Below are positions 1-4,663 of a stretch of DNA of 5,238 bases, piece by piece. Each line of letters opens with the position of its first letter. The stretch's first letter is position 1. Position numbers and translations under genes: made by a program. Below the pieces are notes generated by a model. The model made no database searches. It was not told the origin of the DNA and worked only from the letters and a program-made list of their open reading frames with translations. The stretch spans positions 1 through 5,238 of the forward strand of contig CAMDQL010000100.1 in NCBI GenBank assembly GCA_945905915.1, given 5' to 3'. The DNA comes from Flavobacterium psychrophilum (GTDB lineage Bacteria > Bacteroidota > Bacteroidia > Flavobacteriales > Flavobacteriaceae).

Positions 1-249
1 TATCGTGTGAAATCAAATGAATATTTTATACCAATTACAGGCGCTATTGATGTGGAAGCAGAAATTACAAAATTAACCGAAGAGTTAAACTACACCAAAG
101 GATTCTTACGCTCGGTGCAAGGCAAATTGTCTAACGAGAAATTTGTAGCTGGAGCACCCGAACAAGTCATTGCTAACGAACGCAAAAAAGAAGCCGATGC
201 TTTGGCAAAAATTGCAACTTTAGAACAAAGTTTAGCAAGTTTGAAATAG
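1..249 (+). CDS. valS: Valyl-tRNA synthetase, C-terminal end (5' partial)
   Basis: This is the last 82 residues of a class I aminoacyl-tRNA synthetase that charges tRNA-Val in the cytoplasm; the rest lies outside the window. The reading frame is open from base 1 (Tyr-Arg-Val-Lys...) to the TAG at 247-249, so the GTG at position 7 is an internal Val and not a start. The fragment matches the ValRS C-terminal tRNA-binding arm. A short strand region (YFIPITGAIDVEAEI) is followed by a helix rich in Glu, Lys and Leu, then the family-typical KLSNEKFVAGAPEQVIANER turn, then a second helix, together forming the antiparallel coiled coil. Glu/Lys/Ala-rich composition and heptad-like Leu/Ile spacing support this. 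The gene ends just before a strong terminator. Identification rests on recognising the tail only, but the turn motif is characteristic. Confidence 0.93.
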   Translation, partial: YRVKSNEYFIPITGAIDVEAEITKLTEELNYTKGFLRSVQGKLSNEKFVAGAPEQVIANERKKEADALAKIATLEQSLASLK

Positions 250-263
250 TACTTTATTATAAT

Positions 264-300
264 AAAAAAGAATCCCGAGTTTGCGCTCGGGATTTTTTAT
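264..300. terminator. Bidirectional intrinsic terminator between valS and the 113-aa gene
   Basis: A perfect 9-bp stem is formed by AATCCCGAG (271-279) and CTCGGGATT (286-294) around a 6-base loop. A T-run (293-298) follows on the + strand. An A-run (264-269) precedes it, which gives a T-run after the same hairpin on the minus strand. It lies just past the valS stop, and on the other side it faces the end of the minus-strand gene that stops at 335. It therefore probably ends both convergent transcripts. Confidence 0.9.
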
Positions 301-334
301 GCTTATTGTGGGCACGGATGTCTTTGGTCTAACA

Positions 335-676
335 TTAAAATAATTTAACTAGTTTATTCTGTTCGTTGAGTAGATAATTACAAATATGCATTATTTCATC
401 TTTCTTAATTTCCTCATCGTTAAATATTTCTAACAGAACATTTTTTAAATCATCTCCTAAAAATGAAATATTTCCACTTTTTATTAATTGGACAAGGGTC
501 ATTCTTTCGACCATAAGTGTATCAAATTCAAAATCGATTATAGATTTTCCATTTTCTATCCTTTCTACCAACTTCTTTTTCCTTTCCAACAATTTTAAAA
601 TCGCTGAAATTGATTCGTGATAAACTTGGTATTTGTTTTTTTGAGGTTTCTTTTTAAAAAAGTCAAATATGCCCAT
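335..676 (-). CDS. Hypothetical 113-aa cytosolic protein, unrecognised
   Basis: I do not recognise this protein. It starts MGIFDFFKKKPQKNK, an amphipathic or basic start seen on many unrelated small cytosolic Bacteroidota proteins. It has no signal peptide and no membrane segment. The rest looks almost entirely helical: one long charged helix at about residues 18-42 (many Leu, Lys and Glu; possible coiled coil), a second at about 52-68, and a third from about 75 to the end, including a DEEIKKDEIMHICNYLL stretch. Cys99 is the only cysteine. No catalytic motif is visible. The ATG at 674-676 is the first in frame and has no Shine-Dalgarno sequence, as usual here. The gene stands alone, 181 bp downstream of the lipoprotein gene on the same strand, with palindromic repeats in that gap. 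The full-length frame and plausible composition argue that it is real; small adaptor or immunity-type roles cannot be told apart. Confidence 0.7.
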   Translation of the reverse strand: MGIFDFFKKKPQKNKYQVYHESISAILKLLERKKKLVERIENGKSIIDFEFDTLMVERMTLVQLIKSGNISFLGDDLKNVLLEIFNDEEIKKDEIMHICNYLLNEQNKLVKLF

Positions 677-718
677 AGCTATTATTTTTTTGTTTATTAA
701 TATTTAAGATTAAATTAT

Positions 719-777
719 AAAATTGGCTATAACTTGTATATATATGTCTGACAAAATCAGATTAGGTGCCCAATTTT
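719..777. repeat. 8-bp perfect inverted repeat enclosing one palindromic unit
   Basis: AAAATTGG (719-726) is the exact reverse complement of CCAATTTT (770-777). The 43 bases between hold the first TCTGA/TCAGA palindrome (747-761), so a larger cruciform or hairpin with a nested hairpin could form. The arms are short and AT-rich, so chance is not excluded. Confidence 0.4.
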
Positions 778-805
778 GCGTGTATATATCTGACAAATAT
801 CAGAT
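735..805. repeat. Two tandem copies of an AT-rich unit with an internal palindrome
   Basis: The unit TGTATATAT...TCTGACAAA.ATCAGATT occurs at about 735-763 and again at 781-806. Each copy carries an inverted repeat: TCTGA-CAAAA-TCAGA at 747-761, and ATCTGA-CAAATA-TCAGAT at 788-805. The palindrome centres are about 42.5 bp apart, near four helical turns, which puts both on the same face of the DNA. They lie 58 to 131 bases upstream of the start of the minus-strand 113-aa gene. Paired operators for a dimeric regulator, or remnants of a dispersed intergenic repeat, both fit. Neither hairpin has a following T-run, so they are not typical terminators. Confidence 0.6.
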
Positions 806-857
806 TTTATCTTTTTCAAAAATAATGAAAATAAATTAAAAGTAAAAGAAGACTATT

Positions 858-1418
858 TTAACAACGATTATTTTTACTCAAGTCGCGTTTAAAAAGCACT
901 TTATTATCTTTTGCAATGTAGTCGCCCGTAATAATTAAATACGGATGATTGTTGGAATACCCAGCACTGCGGCTTTTGAGGCTAATTATATCGTTGACTT
1001 GCAAGCTTTTCAATAGTTCAAACTCTTTAGAAACAAATTGCATCATGTAAGTTTCGCCTTCAATTTGCACCAATAGCCATTTTGGCCCTTTTCCATTTGC
1101 TCCTTCACGCTCAAACGTAACCGAAGTTACTACCGCTTCCATGGTTGTGAATTCTTGAAGTTGCTTTCTTATTTTGTCATGACTAGCTTTTACTTTTTTT
1201 CCTTCCGTCGAATTTTGCCATTTTTTGTATTGGATGCCGTCTGGTGAAGCTTCCCATTTTGCTCTAGCCTCTTGATTAGCTTTTTGTTGCGCTTCGGTTA
1301 GTTGTTGTGGTGCCGGTTTCGAAACATTTGTAGTTTCTTTTTTTTCTTCACAATTGGTGAATAATTGGCTGCTAATTATAACTACAGTTATGATGAACAC
1401 AGTTATGATCTTTTTCAT
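858..1418 (-). CDS. Putative lipoprotein with duplicated Trp motif and OB-like C-terminal domain
   Basis: This 186-aa protein has no name I can give with confidence. Residues 1-22 form a signal peptide: MKK, then a long Ile/Val/Thr hydrophobic core. It ends at LFTN-C23, which fits a lipobox, although Asn before the Cys is less usual. Cys23 is followed by EEKKE; acidic residues right after the lipidated Cys resemble the surface-export signal reported for Bacteroidota lipoproteins, so surface exposure is possible (inference). Residues 28-50 form a Pro/Gln/Ala-rich linker. Residues 55-66 (WEASPDGIQYKK) and 67-78 (WQNSTEGKKVKA) are an in-line duplication sharing Trp, Ser, an acidic residue and Gly. 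Residues 92-170 alternate strand-like stretches (MEAVVTSVTF, WLLVQIEG, DIISLKSRSAG, YLIITGDYI) with the look of a small beta-barrel or OB fold. The gene sits alone, 120 bp downstream of the pentapeptide gene. Confidence 0.75.
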   Translation of the reverse strand: MKKIITVFIITVVIISSQLFTNCEEKKETTNVSKPAPQQLTEAQQKANQEARAKWEASPDGIQYKKWQNSTEGKKVKASHDKIRKQLQEFTTMEAVVTSVTFEREGANGKGPKWLLVQIEGETYMMQFVSKEFELLKSLQVNDIISLKSRSAGYSNNHPYLIITGDYIAKDNKVLFKRDLSKNNRC

Positions 1419-1538
1419 GGTTTATTTATTGAATTGATAAACGAATTTAATGAATATAATCATCTAGCCTGTTAACAAAAACATAAACTTACTGCAATAG
1501 TTGATTTGTAATTTATTGAAGATGAGCAATTCAATCAT

Positions 1539-2111
1539 CTATTTAATCACCAAATCATATTTTTTCAAAAGGCCGGCAAGATTTTCAGTTGAAAAAATTG
1601 CTCTTTTTAGTTTGTTTTTTTCAGGATCTATGATGAAATCATAACTGGTAGAAAAATCGGTTTTATTAGCAGTGGTGCCAATGAAAACTGCATGTCTTAA
1701 ATTACAATTATCAAATAGCGCTTCGGTTAAATCGCTTTCCATAAAGTCTACCGCAATCATGCTGCAATTAATGAACTGCATTTTTTTTAGTTTCAAACTG
1801 TAAAATTGGGCATAATCTAACAAACTGTCTTTGAAATGAAATTCATATAAAATTTGATCGGTCATTGCAAAGTTAACGGCTGTAAAATCGCAATTGGTAA
1901 ACCATACATCGCGCAACGAAACGTGGTTGATTTTCGTGTTTTTAAAATTACAATCAAAAAAATTACAATCTATAAAAGTTACTGCAGTAAATGAACACGC
2001 TGTAAAATCGCATTTAGTAAACGTGCAATTTTCATATTCTTTAAACTTGATATCATTCTCTGCATAAATAATATCGGTAAATTGTTCATCAATTATATAA
2101 TCTGCGTGCAT
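1539..2111 (-). CDS. Pentapeptide-repeat protein (Qnr/McbG-like architecture)
   Basis: This 190-aa protein is mostly pentapeptide repeats, which fold as a square right-handed beta-helix. A central Phe, Leu, Ile or Met falls every five residues from F31 to F81 (for example CDFTA, CSFTA, CNFFD). After a two-residue shift in register the pattern resumes at F93 and runs through L98, F103, L108, F113, M118, F123, L128, F133, L138 and F143 to F153. That gives about 24 quintets, or six turns. Cys is unusually common in the first block. The C-terminal tail (about 168-190, with LAGLLKKYDLVI) resembles the dimerising end of Qnr/MfpA-type proteins. Those DNA mimics bind DNA gyrase and protect it from quinolones or microcins; assigning that role here is inference, because many pentapeptide proteins have unknown targets. 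There is no signal peptide, so it is probably cytosolic. The ATG at 2109-2111 is the first in frame; the product is somewhat shorter than Qnr (about 215 aa). Confidence 0.88.
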   Translation of the reverse strand: MHADYIIDEQFTDIIYAENDIKFKEYENCTFTKCDFTACSFTAVTFIDCNFFDCNFKNTKINHVSLRDVWFTNCDFTAVNFAMTDQILYEFHFKDSLLDYAQFYSLKLKKMQFINCSMIAVDFMESDLTEALFDNCNLRHAVFIGTTANKTDFSTSYDFIIDPEKNKLKRAIFSTENLAGLLKKYDLVIK

Positions 2112-2181
2112 GATTTTATTTTAGAATCGTAAAACTAGTTCAATTTTATCAATCTGAATAAAATTATTTAGTTAAAAATAG

Positions 2182-2189
2182 TATATTCG
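2182..2189 (+). promoter_or_regulatory. Candidate -7 element for tRNA-Ala
   Basis: TATATTCG matches the Bacteroidota -7 consensus TAnnTTTG at all but one fixed position and lies 10 bases before the tRNA. I see no TTG at the expected -33 distance, so this is a weak call. Confidence 0.25.
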
Positions 2190-2199
2190 TAAAAATTTT

Positions 2200-2273
2200 G
2201 GGGGATTAGCTCATTTGGCTAGAGCGCTACGCTGGCAGCGTAGAGGCGACCGGTTCGAATCCGGTATTCTCCA
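2200..2273 (+). tRNA. tRNA-Ala (anticodon GGC)
   Basis: A complete 74-base cloverleaf can be drawn. The acceptor stem is 2200-2206 with 2266-2272. The D stem is GCTC/GAGC (2209-2212 with 2222-2225). The anticodon stem is CTACG/CGTAG (2227-2231 with 2239-2243), with loop CTGGCAG placing anticodon GGC at 2234-2236. The T stem is ACCGG/CCGGT (2249-2253 with 2261-2265), with loop TTCGAAT. The discriminator base is A2273. GGC reads GCC, hence alanine. The third acceptor pair is G2202-T2270, the G3:U70 wobble that AlaRS uses as its identity element, which independently confirms the call. Starting at 2200 and not 2201 gives seven paired positions; the other choice leaves a U-U mismatch. The 3' CCA is not encoded and must be added after transcription. 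Confidence 0.97.
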
Positions 2274-2276
2274 CAT

Positions 2277-2304
2277 AAATCCTGTTTCGGCAGGATTTTT
2301 TGTT
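2277..2304 (+). terminator. Intrinsic terminator after tRNA-Ala
   Basis: AAATCCTG (2277-2284) pairs with CAGGATTT (2291-2298). A closing T-G pair caps the stem with a TTCG tetraloop (2286-2289), and the T-rich run at 2295-2306 follows. It begins four bases after the tRNA. On the minus strand no T-run follows the hairpin, so it should not stop transcripts of the DUF2400 gene that end at 2305. Confidence 0.88.
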
Positions 2305-3063
2305 TTAAAACCCTTCAAAAACGCCAAGTCCAAATAATGCAAAATCATATTTTACTGGGTCGTTTGGATCTAAAATACGGAGTTGTGCATCGAGTTCAGC
2401 TAAAGCCTTTGCATCGTTTTGTGTGCGGTGGAGTAAACCTAATTTTCGAGCAACATTACCCGAATGAACATCTAGTGGACAAGAAAGCGCTGCGGGTGAA
2501 ATGTTTTTCCAAATACCAAAATCGACACCTTTAGTATCTTTTCGCACCATCCATCGTAAATACATGTTAATACGCTTTGCAGCCGAACCATTGAGTGGAT
2601 CGGAAATATGTTTTTCAGATCGGTTCAAATGATGAGCTTCAAAAAATAACTGTTTAAATTCAGAAATGGTGTGTTGCATCGTTATATTTTCTTTCGAAAA
2701 AACAGCTTCTAATCCGTTATGATTTTGGTAAATGTGTCGCAAGCCTTTCATGAATCCGATGAAATCTTGTCCGTTAAAAGTGCGATGCACAAAATTTTCT
2801 AACGCTTCTAAATCTGTTTCCGAATGATTCATAACAAAATCGTAGGGCGAGTTTCCCATCAAATCCATCATTTTAGTTGCATTGTTGATGATCATTTTGC
2901 GATTTCCCCAAGCAATAGTAGCCGATAAAAATCCAGCAATTTCAATATCTTCTTTTAATGAATAGGAATGAGGAATTTGTATAGGATCGCTTTCAATGAA
3001 ATTTGGATTGTTGTATAATTCGACTTTTTCGTCAAGAAATTCTTTTAACTCGGATTGTGTCAT
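2305..3063 (-). CDS. TIGR02757 / DUF2400 family protein
   Basis: This 252-aa protein belongs to a widespread Bacteroidota family (TIGR02757, Pfam DUF2400) with no settled function, and its length is normal for the family. Landmarks are the N-terminal D-E-A-like segment with FLSATIAWGNR (45-55); KRINMYLRWMVR (163-174) followed by DFGIW (181-185); SCPLDVHSGNVARKLGL (194-210); and LDPNDPVKYDFALFGLG (231-247), all as expected for the family. The PLDVH...RKLGL block reads like the P-[VL]-D-T-H-[V]...R-L-G-L end of HhH-GPD DNA glycosylases such as endonuclease III. This raises a DNA-repair hypothesis that I cannot test here. There is no signal peptide. The ATG at 3061-3063 gives the usual family start. 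lolD lies 110 bp upstream on the same strand. The stop falls at the edge of the tRNA terminator, so minus-strand readthrough would run antisense to tRNA-Ala. Confidence 0.9.
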   Translation of the reverse strand: MTQSELKEFLDEKVELYNNPNFIESDPIQIPHSYSLKEDIEIAGFLSATIAWGNRKMIINNATKMMDLMGNSPYDFVMNHSETDLEALENFVHRTFNGQDFIGFMKGLRHIYQNHNGLEAVFSKENITMQHTISEFKQLFFEAHHLNRSEKHISDPLNGSAAKRINMYLRWMVRKDTKGVDFGIWKNISPAALSCPLDVHSGNVARKLGLLHRTQNDAKALAELDAQLRILDPNDPVKYDFALFGLGVFEGF

Positions 3064-3073
3064 ATTTTTTTAA

Positions 3074-3164
3074 CATATAAGTCATGTAAGTTCTTTTTAG
3101 AAAACACTTAAATGTACTTTTTAATAACTTGTCAAAGTTTATTTAAGCTTATGTGACTTATATG
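3074..3164. repeat. 17-bp inverted repeat in the lolD-DUF2400 gap
   Basis: CATATAAGTCATGTAAG (3074-3090) and CTTATGTGACTTATATG (3148-3164) are inverted copies matching at 15 of 17 bases. The two differences become G-U pairs in RNA, so all 17 positions can pair. Allowing one bulged base (G3164) extends the stem outward by TAAC/GTTA to about 3071-3168. The loop is 57 bases and holds a candidate promoter. Neither strand shows a T-run after the stem, which argues against an ordinary terminator. Confidence 0.65.
3109..3135 (-). promoter_or_regulatory. Candidate promoter for the DUF2400 gene
   Basis: On the minus strand, TTG (3135-3133, within CTTTGACA) is followed after 16 bases by TACATTTA (3116-3109), one base off TAnnTTTG. 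Predicted transcription would start about 45 bases before the ATG at 3063. Spacing is a little short for the Flavobacterium consensus. The elements lie inside the loop of the inverted repeat, so folding or protein binding there could control them. Confidence 0.3.
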
Positions 3165-3173
3165 GTTATCAAT

Positions 3174-3839
3174 TTAAATAGTTACAATATTTCCATCTAC
3201 CATCGTTAGTTTTCGATCAGCCATGTTGGCCAATTCTTCGTTATGGGTAACAATTACAAACGTTTGTCCAAATTCATCACGCAATTTAAAAAACAATTCA
3301 TGTAAGTTTTGAGCCGAAGTTTTATCTAAATTTCCTGAAGGTTCATCTGCAAAAATAACAGCAGGTTTATTGATTAAGGCTCTCGCAACTGCTACACGTT
3401 GTTGTTCACCGCCCGAAAGTTCGCTCGGTTTGTGATGCATTCTTTCGGCTAAGCCTAAATAAGTAAGCAATTTTTTGGCTTCAGCTTCAGCTTCTTTTTT
3501 ATCGCGTTGTGCAATTATGCCAGGAATACAGACATTCTCTATTGCAGTAAATTCAGGTAATAATTGATGAAACTGAAAAATGAAGCCTAAATGATGGTTT
3601 CTAAATTTTGATAATTCCTTGTCTTTTAAATTTAAAACTGAGGCATCATTAATTTCTAGTGAAGTATCATTTTGATTTGTAGGTTCATCTAAAGTGCCTA
3701 AAATTTGTAGTAACGTTGTTTTCCCTGCTCCTGAAGCGCCAACAATAGATACGATTTCTCCTTTTTTTATGTGCAAATCCACTCCTTTTAAAACATGAAG
3801 CGAATCGTAATATTTATGTAGATTTTTTGCCGTTATCAT
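3174..3839 (-). CDS. lolD: LolD-type ABC transporter ATP-binding protein (lipoprotein release)
   Basis: This is the cytoplasmic ATPase of the LolCDE-type complex, which extracts lipoproteins from the inner membrane for transport to the outer membrane. From the ATG at 3837-3839 the protein has 221 residues, the normal length, and begins [20 protein letters not shown] as LolD homologues do. The frame stays open upstream to an ATG at 3888-3890, but the extra 17 residues are non-homologous in character and overlap the likely promoter. Visible motifs are Walker [10 protein letters not shown] (34-42), Q-loop Gln89 in [18 protein letters not shown] (typical of the LolD/MacB group), signature LSGGEQQR (141-148), Walker B VIFADEP (161-167, catalytic Glu166), D-loop SGNLD, and switch His199. 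Membrane partners (LolC/E) are not in the window. MacB- or FtsE-like ATPases are related, but the Q-loop wording favours LolD. Confidence 0.9.
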   Translation of the reverse strand: MITAKNLHKYYDSLHVLKGVDLHIKKGEIVSIVGASGAGKTTLLQILGTLDEPTNQNDTSLEINDASVLNLKDKELSKFRNHHLGFIFQFHQLLPEFTAIENVCIPGIIAQRDKKEAEAEAKKLLTYLGLAERMHHKPSELSGGEQQRVAVARALINKPAVIFADEPSGNLDKTSAQNLHELFFKLRDEFGQTFVIVTHNEELANMADRKLTMVDGNIVTI

Positions 3840-3862
3840 AATGGAACATTTATACAAAGTAA

Positions 3863-3890
3863 CAAAGATTTTTGCCGAATAAAAAATCAA
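3863..3890 (-). promoter_or_regulatory. Candidate lolD promoter
   Basis: On the minus strand, TTG (3890-3888) is followed after 17 bases by AATCTTTG (3870-3863), one base off TAnnTTTG. Spacing fits the Flavobacterium pattern, and the predicted start lies only some 15-20 bases before the ATG at 3839. If used, it rules out the longer upstream lolD start. Confidence 0.4.
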
Positions 3891-3931
3891 TTCAATAACT
3901 TATTTGTTGCCCTGAAAAATAAAGTTTCGTT

Positions 3932-3988
3932 AAAATAATTATTTGTGTTTAATTTTTACGTAAATTTGTTAAACAAAATAATTATTTG
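3932..3988. repeat. 14-bp direct repeat in the lolD/msrA divergent region
   Basis: AAAATAATTATTTG occurs exactly at 3932-3945 and 3975-3988, 43 bp apart. One copy overlaps the -33 region and the other lies between the -7 element and the ATG of msrA. AATAATTATT is palindromic, so each could be a half of an operator pair; AT-richness makes chance possible. Confidence 0.45.
3943..3968 (+). promoter_or_regulatory. Candidate msrA(-folE) promoter
   Basis: TAAATTTG (3961-3968) matches the Bacteroidota -7 consensus TAnnTTTG exactly. TTG at 3943-3945 lies 15 bases upstream, slightly closer than usual. Transcription would start near 3973-3976, about 20 bases before the ATG at 3995, and would exclude the longer TTG-initiated reading. 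Confidence 0.45.
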
Positions 3989-3994
3989 CAGTAT

Positions 3995-4648
3995 ATGATA
4001 AAGTCGGCTAAAGGGTTATTAATTATTTTCGGATTAGTTTTTTCTTCATGTACAGCTAAAGAAAAACGAGTTTTGAAAGACGATTTGAAAGAACCTGTTA
4101 AAATAAAAACAAATAAAAATATGGAAATAGCAATATTTGCAGGAGGTTGTTTTTGGTGCACAGAAGCTGTTTTTTTGGAGTTAAAAGGAGTTGAAAAAGT
4201 GGTTTCGGGATATATTGGTGGTAAAACTTTGAATCCTACCTACAAGGATATTTGTACAGGAGAAACAGGACATGCAGAAGCCATTCAAATTACGTATAAT
4301 CCAAATGAGGTTGCTTACGAAGATTTATTAGAAGTTTTCTTTGGTACACACGACCCAACAACTTTAAACCGACAAGGAGCCGATGTTGGTACTCAATATA
4401 GAAGCGAAATTTTTTATCATTCTGAAGATCAAAAAGCGAAAGCTGAAAAATATATTCAACTTATTCAAAGTGAAAAATTATATGACAAACCTATTGTAAC
4501 TAAGATTTCTTCGGCTACAACATTTTACCCAGCAGAAGATTATCATCAAAATTATTACAATCAAAATGCAGAGCAAGGTTATTGCCAGATGGTGATTGCT
4601 CCAAAATTAGAAAAATTGCATAAATACTATAAATCGAAATTAAAATAG
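3995..4648 (+). CDS. msrA: Peptide-methionine (S)-S-oxide reductase MsrA, lipoprotein form
   Basis: MsrA reduces the S-epimer of methionine sulfoxide in oxidised proteins, using thioredoxin-like donors. From the ATG at 3995 the product is 217 aa. Residues 1-18 are a signal peptide ending LVFSS-C19, a good Bacteroidota lipobox, so the enzyme is probably lipid-anchored in the envelope. Residues 20-42 form a charged linker. The catalytic domain starts at Met43 with GGCFWCTEA: Cys52 is the nucleophile, and Cys55 is a second Cys in the motif. GETGHAEAIQ and the HDPTTLNRQGADVGTQYRS signature follow, then YPAEDYHQNYY and GYC with Cys197, the likely resolving cysteine. The frame is open nine bases further to a TTG at 3986, but that start is less likely. 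Met43 (4121) could in principle start a cytosolic form. folE follows after 15 bp, suggesting one transcript. Confidence 0.95.
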   Translation: MIKSAKGLLIIFGLVFSSCTAKEKRVLKDDLKEPVKIKTNKNMEIAIFAGGCFWCTEAVFLELKGVEKVVSGYIGGKTLNPTYKDICTGETGHAEAIQITYNPNEVAYEDLLEVFFGTHDPTTLNRQGADVGTQYRSEIFYHSEDQKAKAEKYIQLIQSEKLYDKPIVTKISSATTFYPAEDYHQNYYNQNAEQGYCQMVIAPKLEKLHKYYKSKLK

Positions 4649-4663
4649 AAAGAAATATAATAT

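Noticed and set aside
7..9. GTG as the start of an 80-aa gene
   Set aside because: The frame is open to base 1 and the protein is the C-terminal arm of ValRS, so this is an internal valine codon.
301..334. Less AT-rich stretch after the valS terminator, considered as a remnant of a mobile element or tRNA
   Set aside because: At 34 bases, with no fold and no repeat partner in the window, nothing supports a call.
735..805. CRISPR-like array
   Set aside because: There are only two units, the units are AT-rich and imperfect, no cas genes are present, and the spacing is set by one short intervening segment.
1518..1538. AGATGA...TCATCT inverted repeat as terminator of the pentapeptide gene
   Set aside because: The stem is only six pairs and no T-run follows on the minus strand. 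It is too weak to call.
2201..2273. tRNA start at 2201
   Set aside because: It leaves a U-U mismatch in the acceptor stem and moves T8 out of place. Starting at 2200 pairs all seven positions and keeps G3:U70.
2337..2534. 65-codon open frame on the + strand
   Set aside because: It lies wholly antisense within the conserved DUF2400 gene, its product resembles nothing, and it has no promoter-like sequence of its own. It is a shadow frame.
3840..3890. Longer lolD start giving 17 extra N-terminal residues
   Set aside because: LolD proteins begin at the M-I-x-A-x-N-x-H-K-Y-Y point (ATG at 3837-3839). The extension has no family character and overlaps the likely promoter at 3863-3890.
3986..3994. 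TTG start for msrA, three residues upstream
   Set aside because: The ATG at 3995 gives a normal lipoprotein signal peptide, and TTG starts are rare. The extra residues add nothing.
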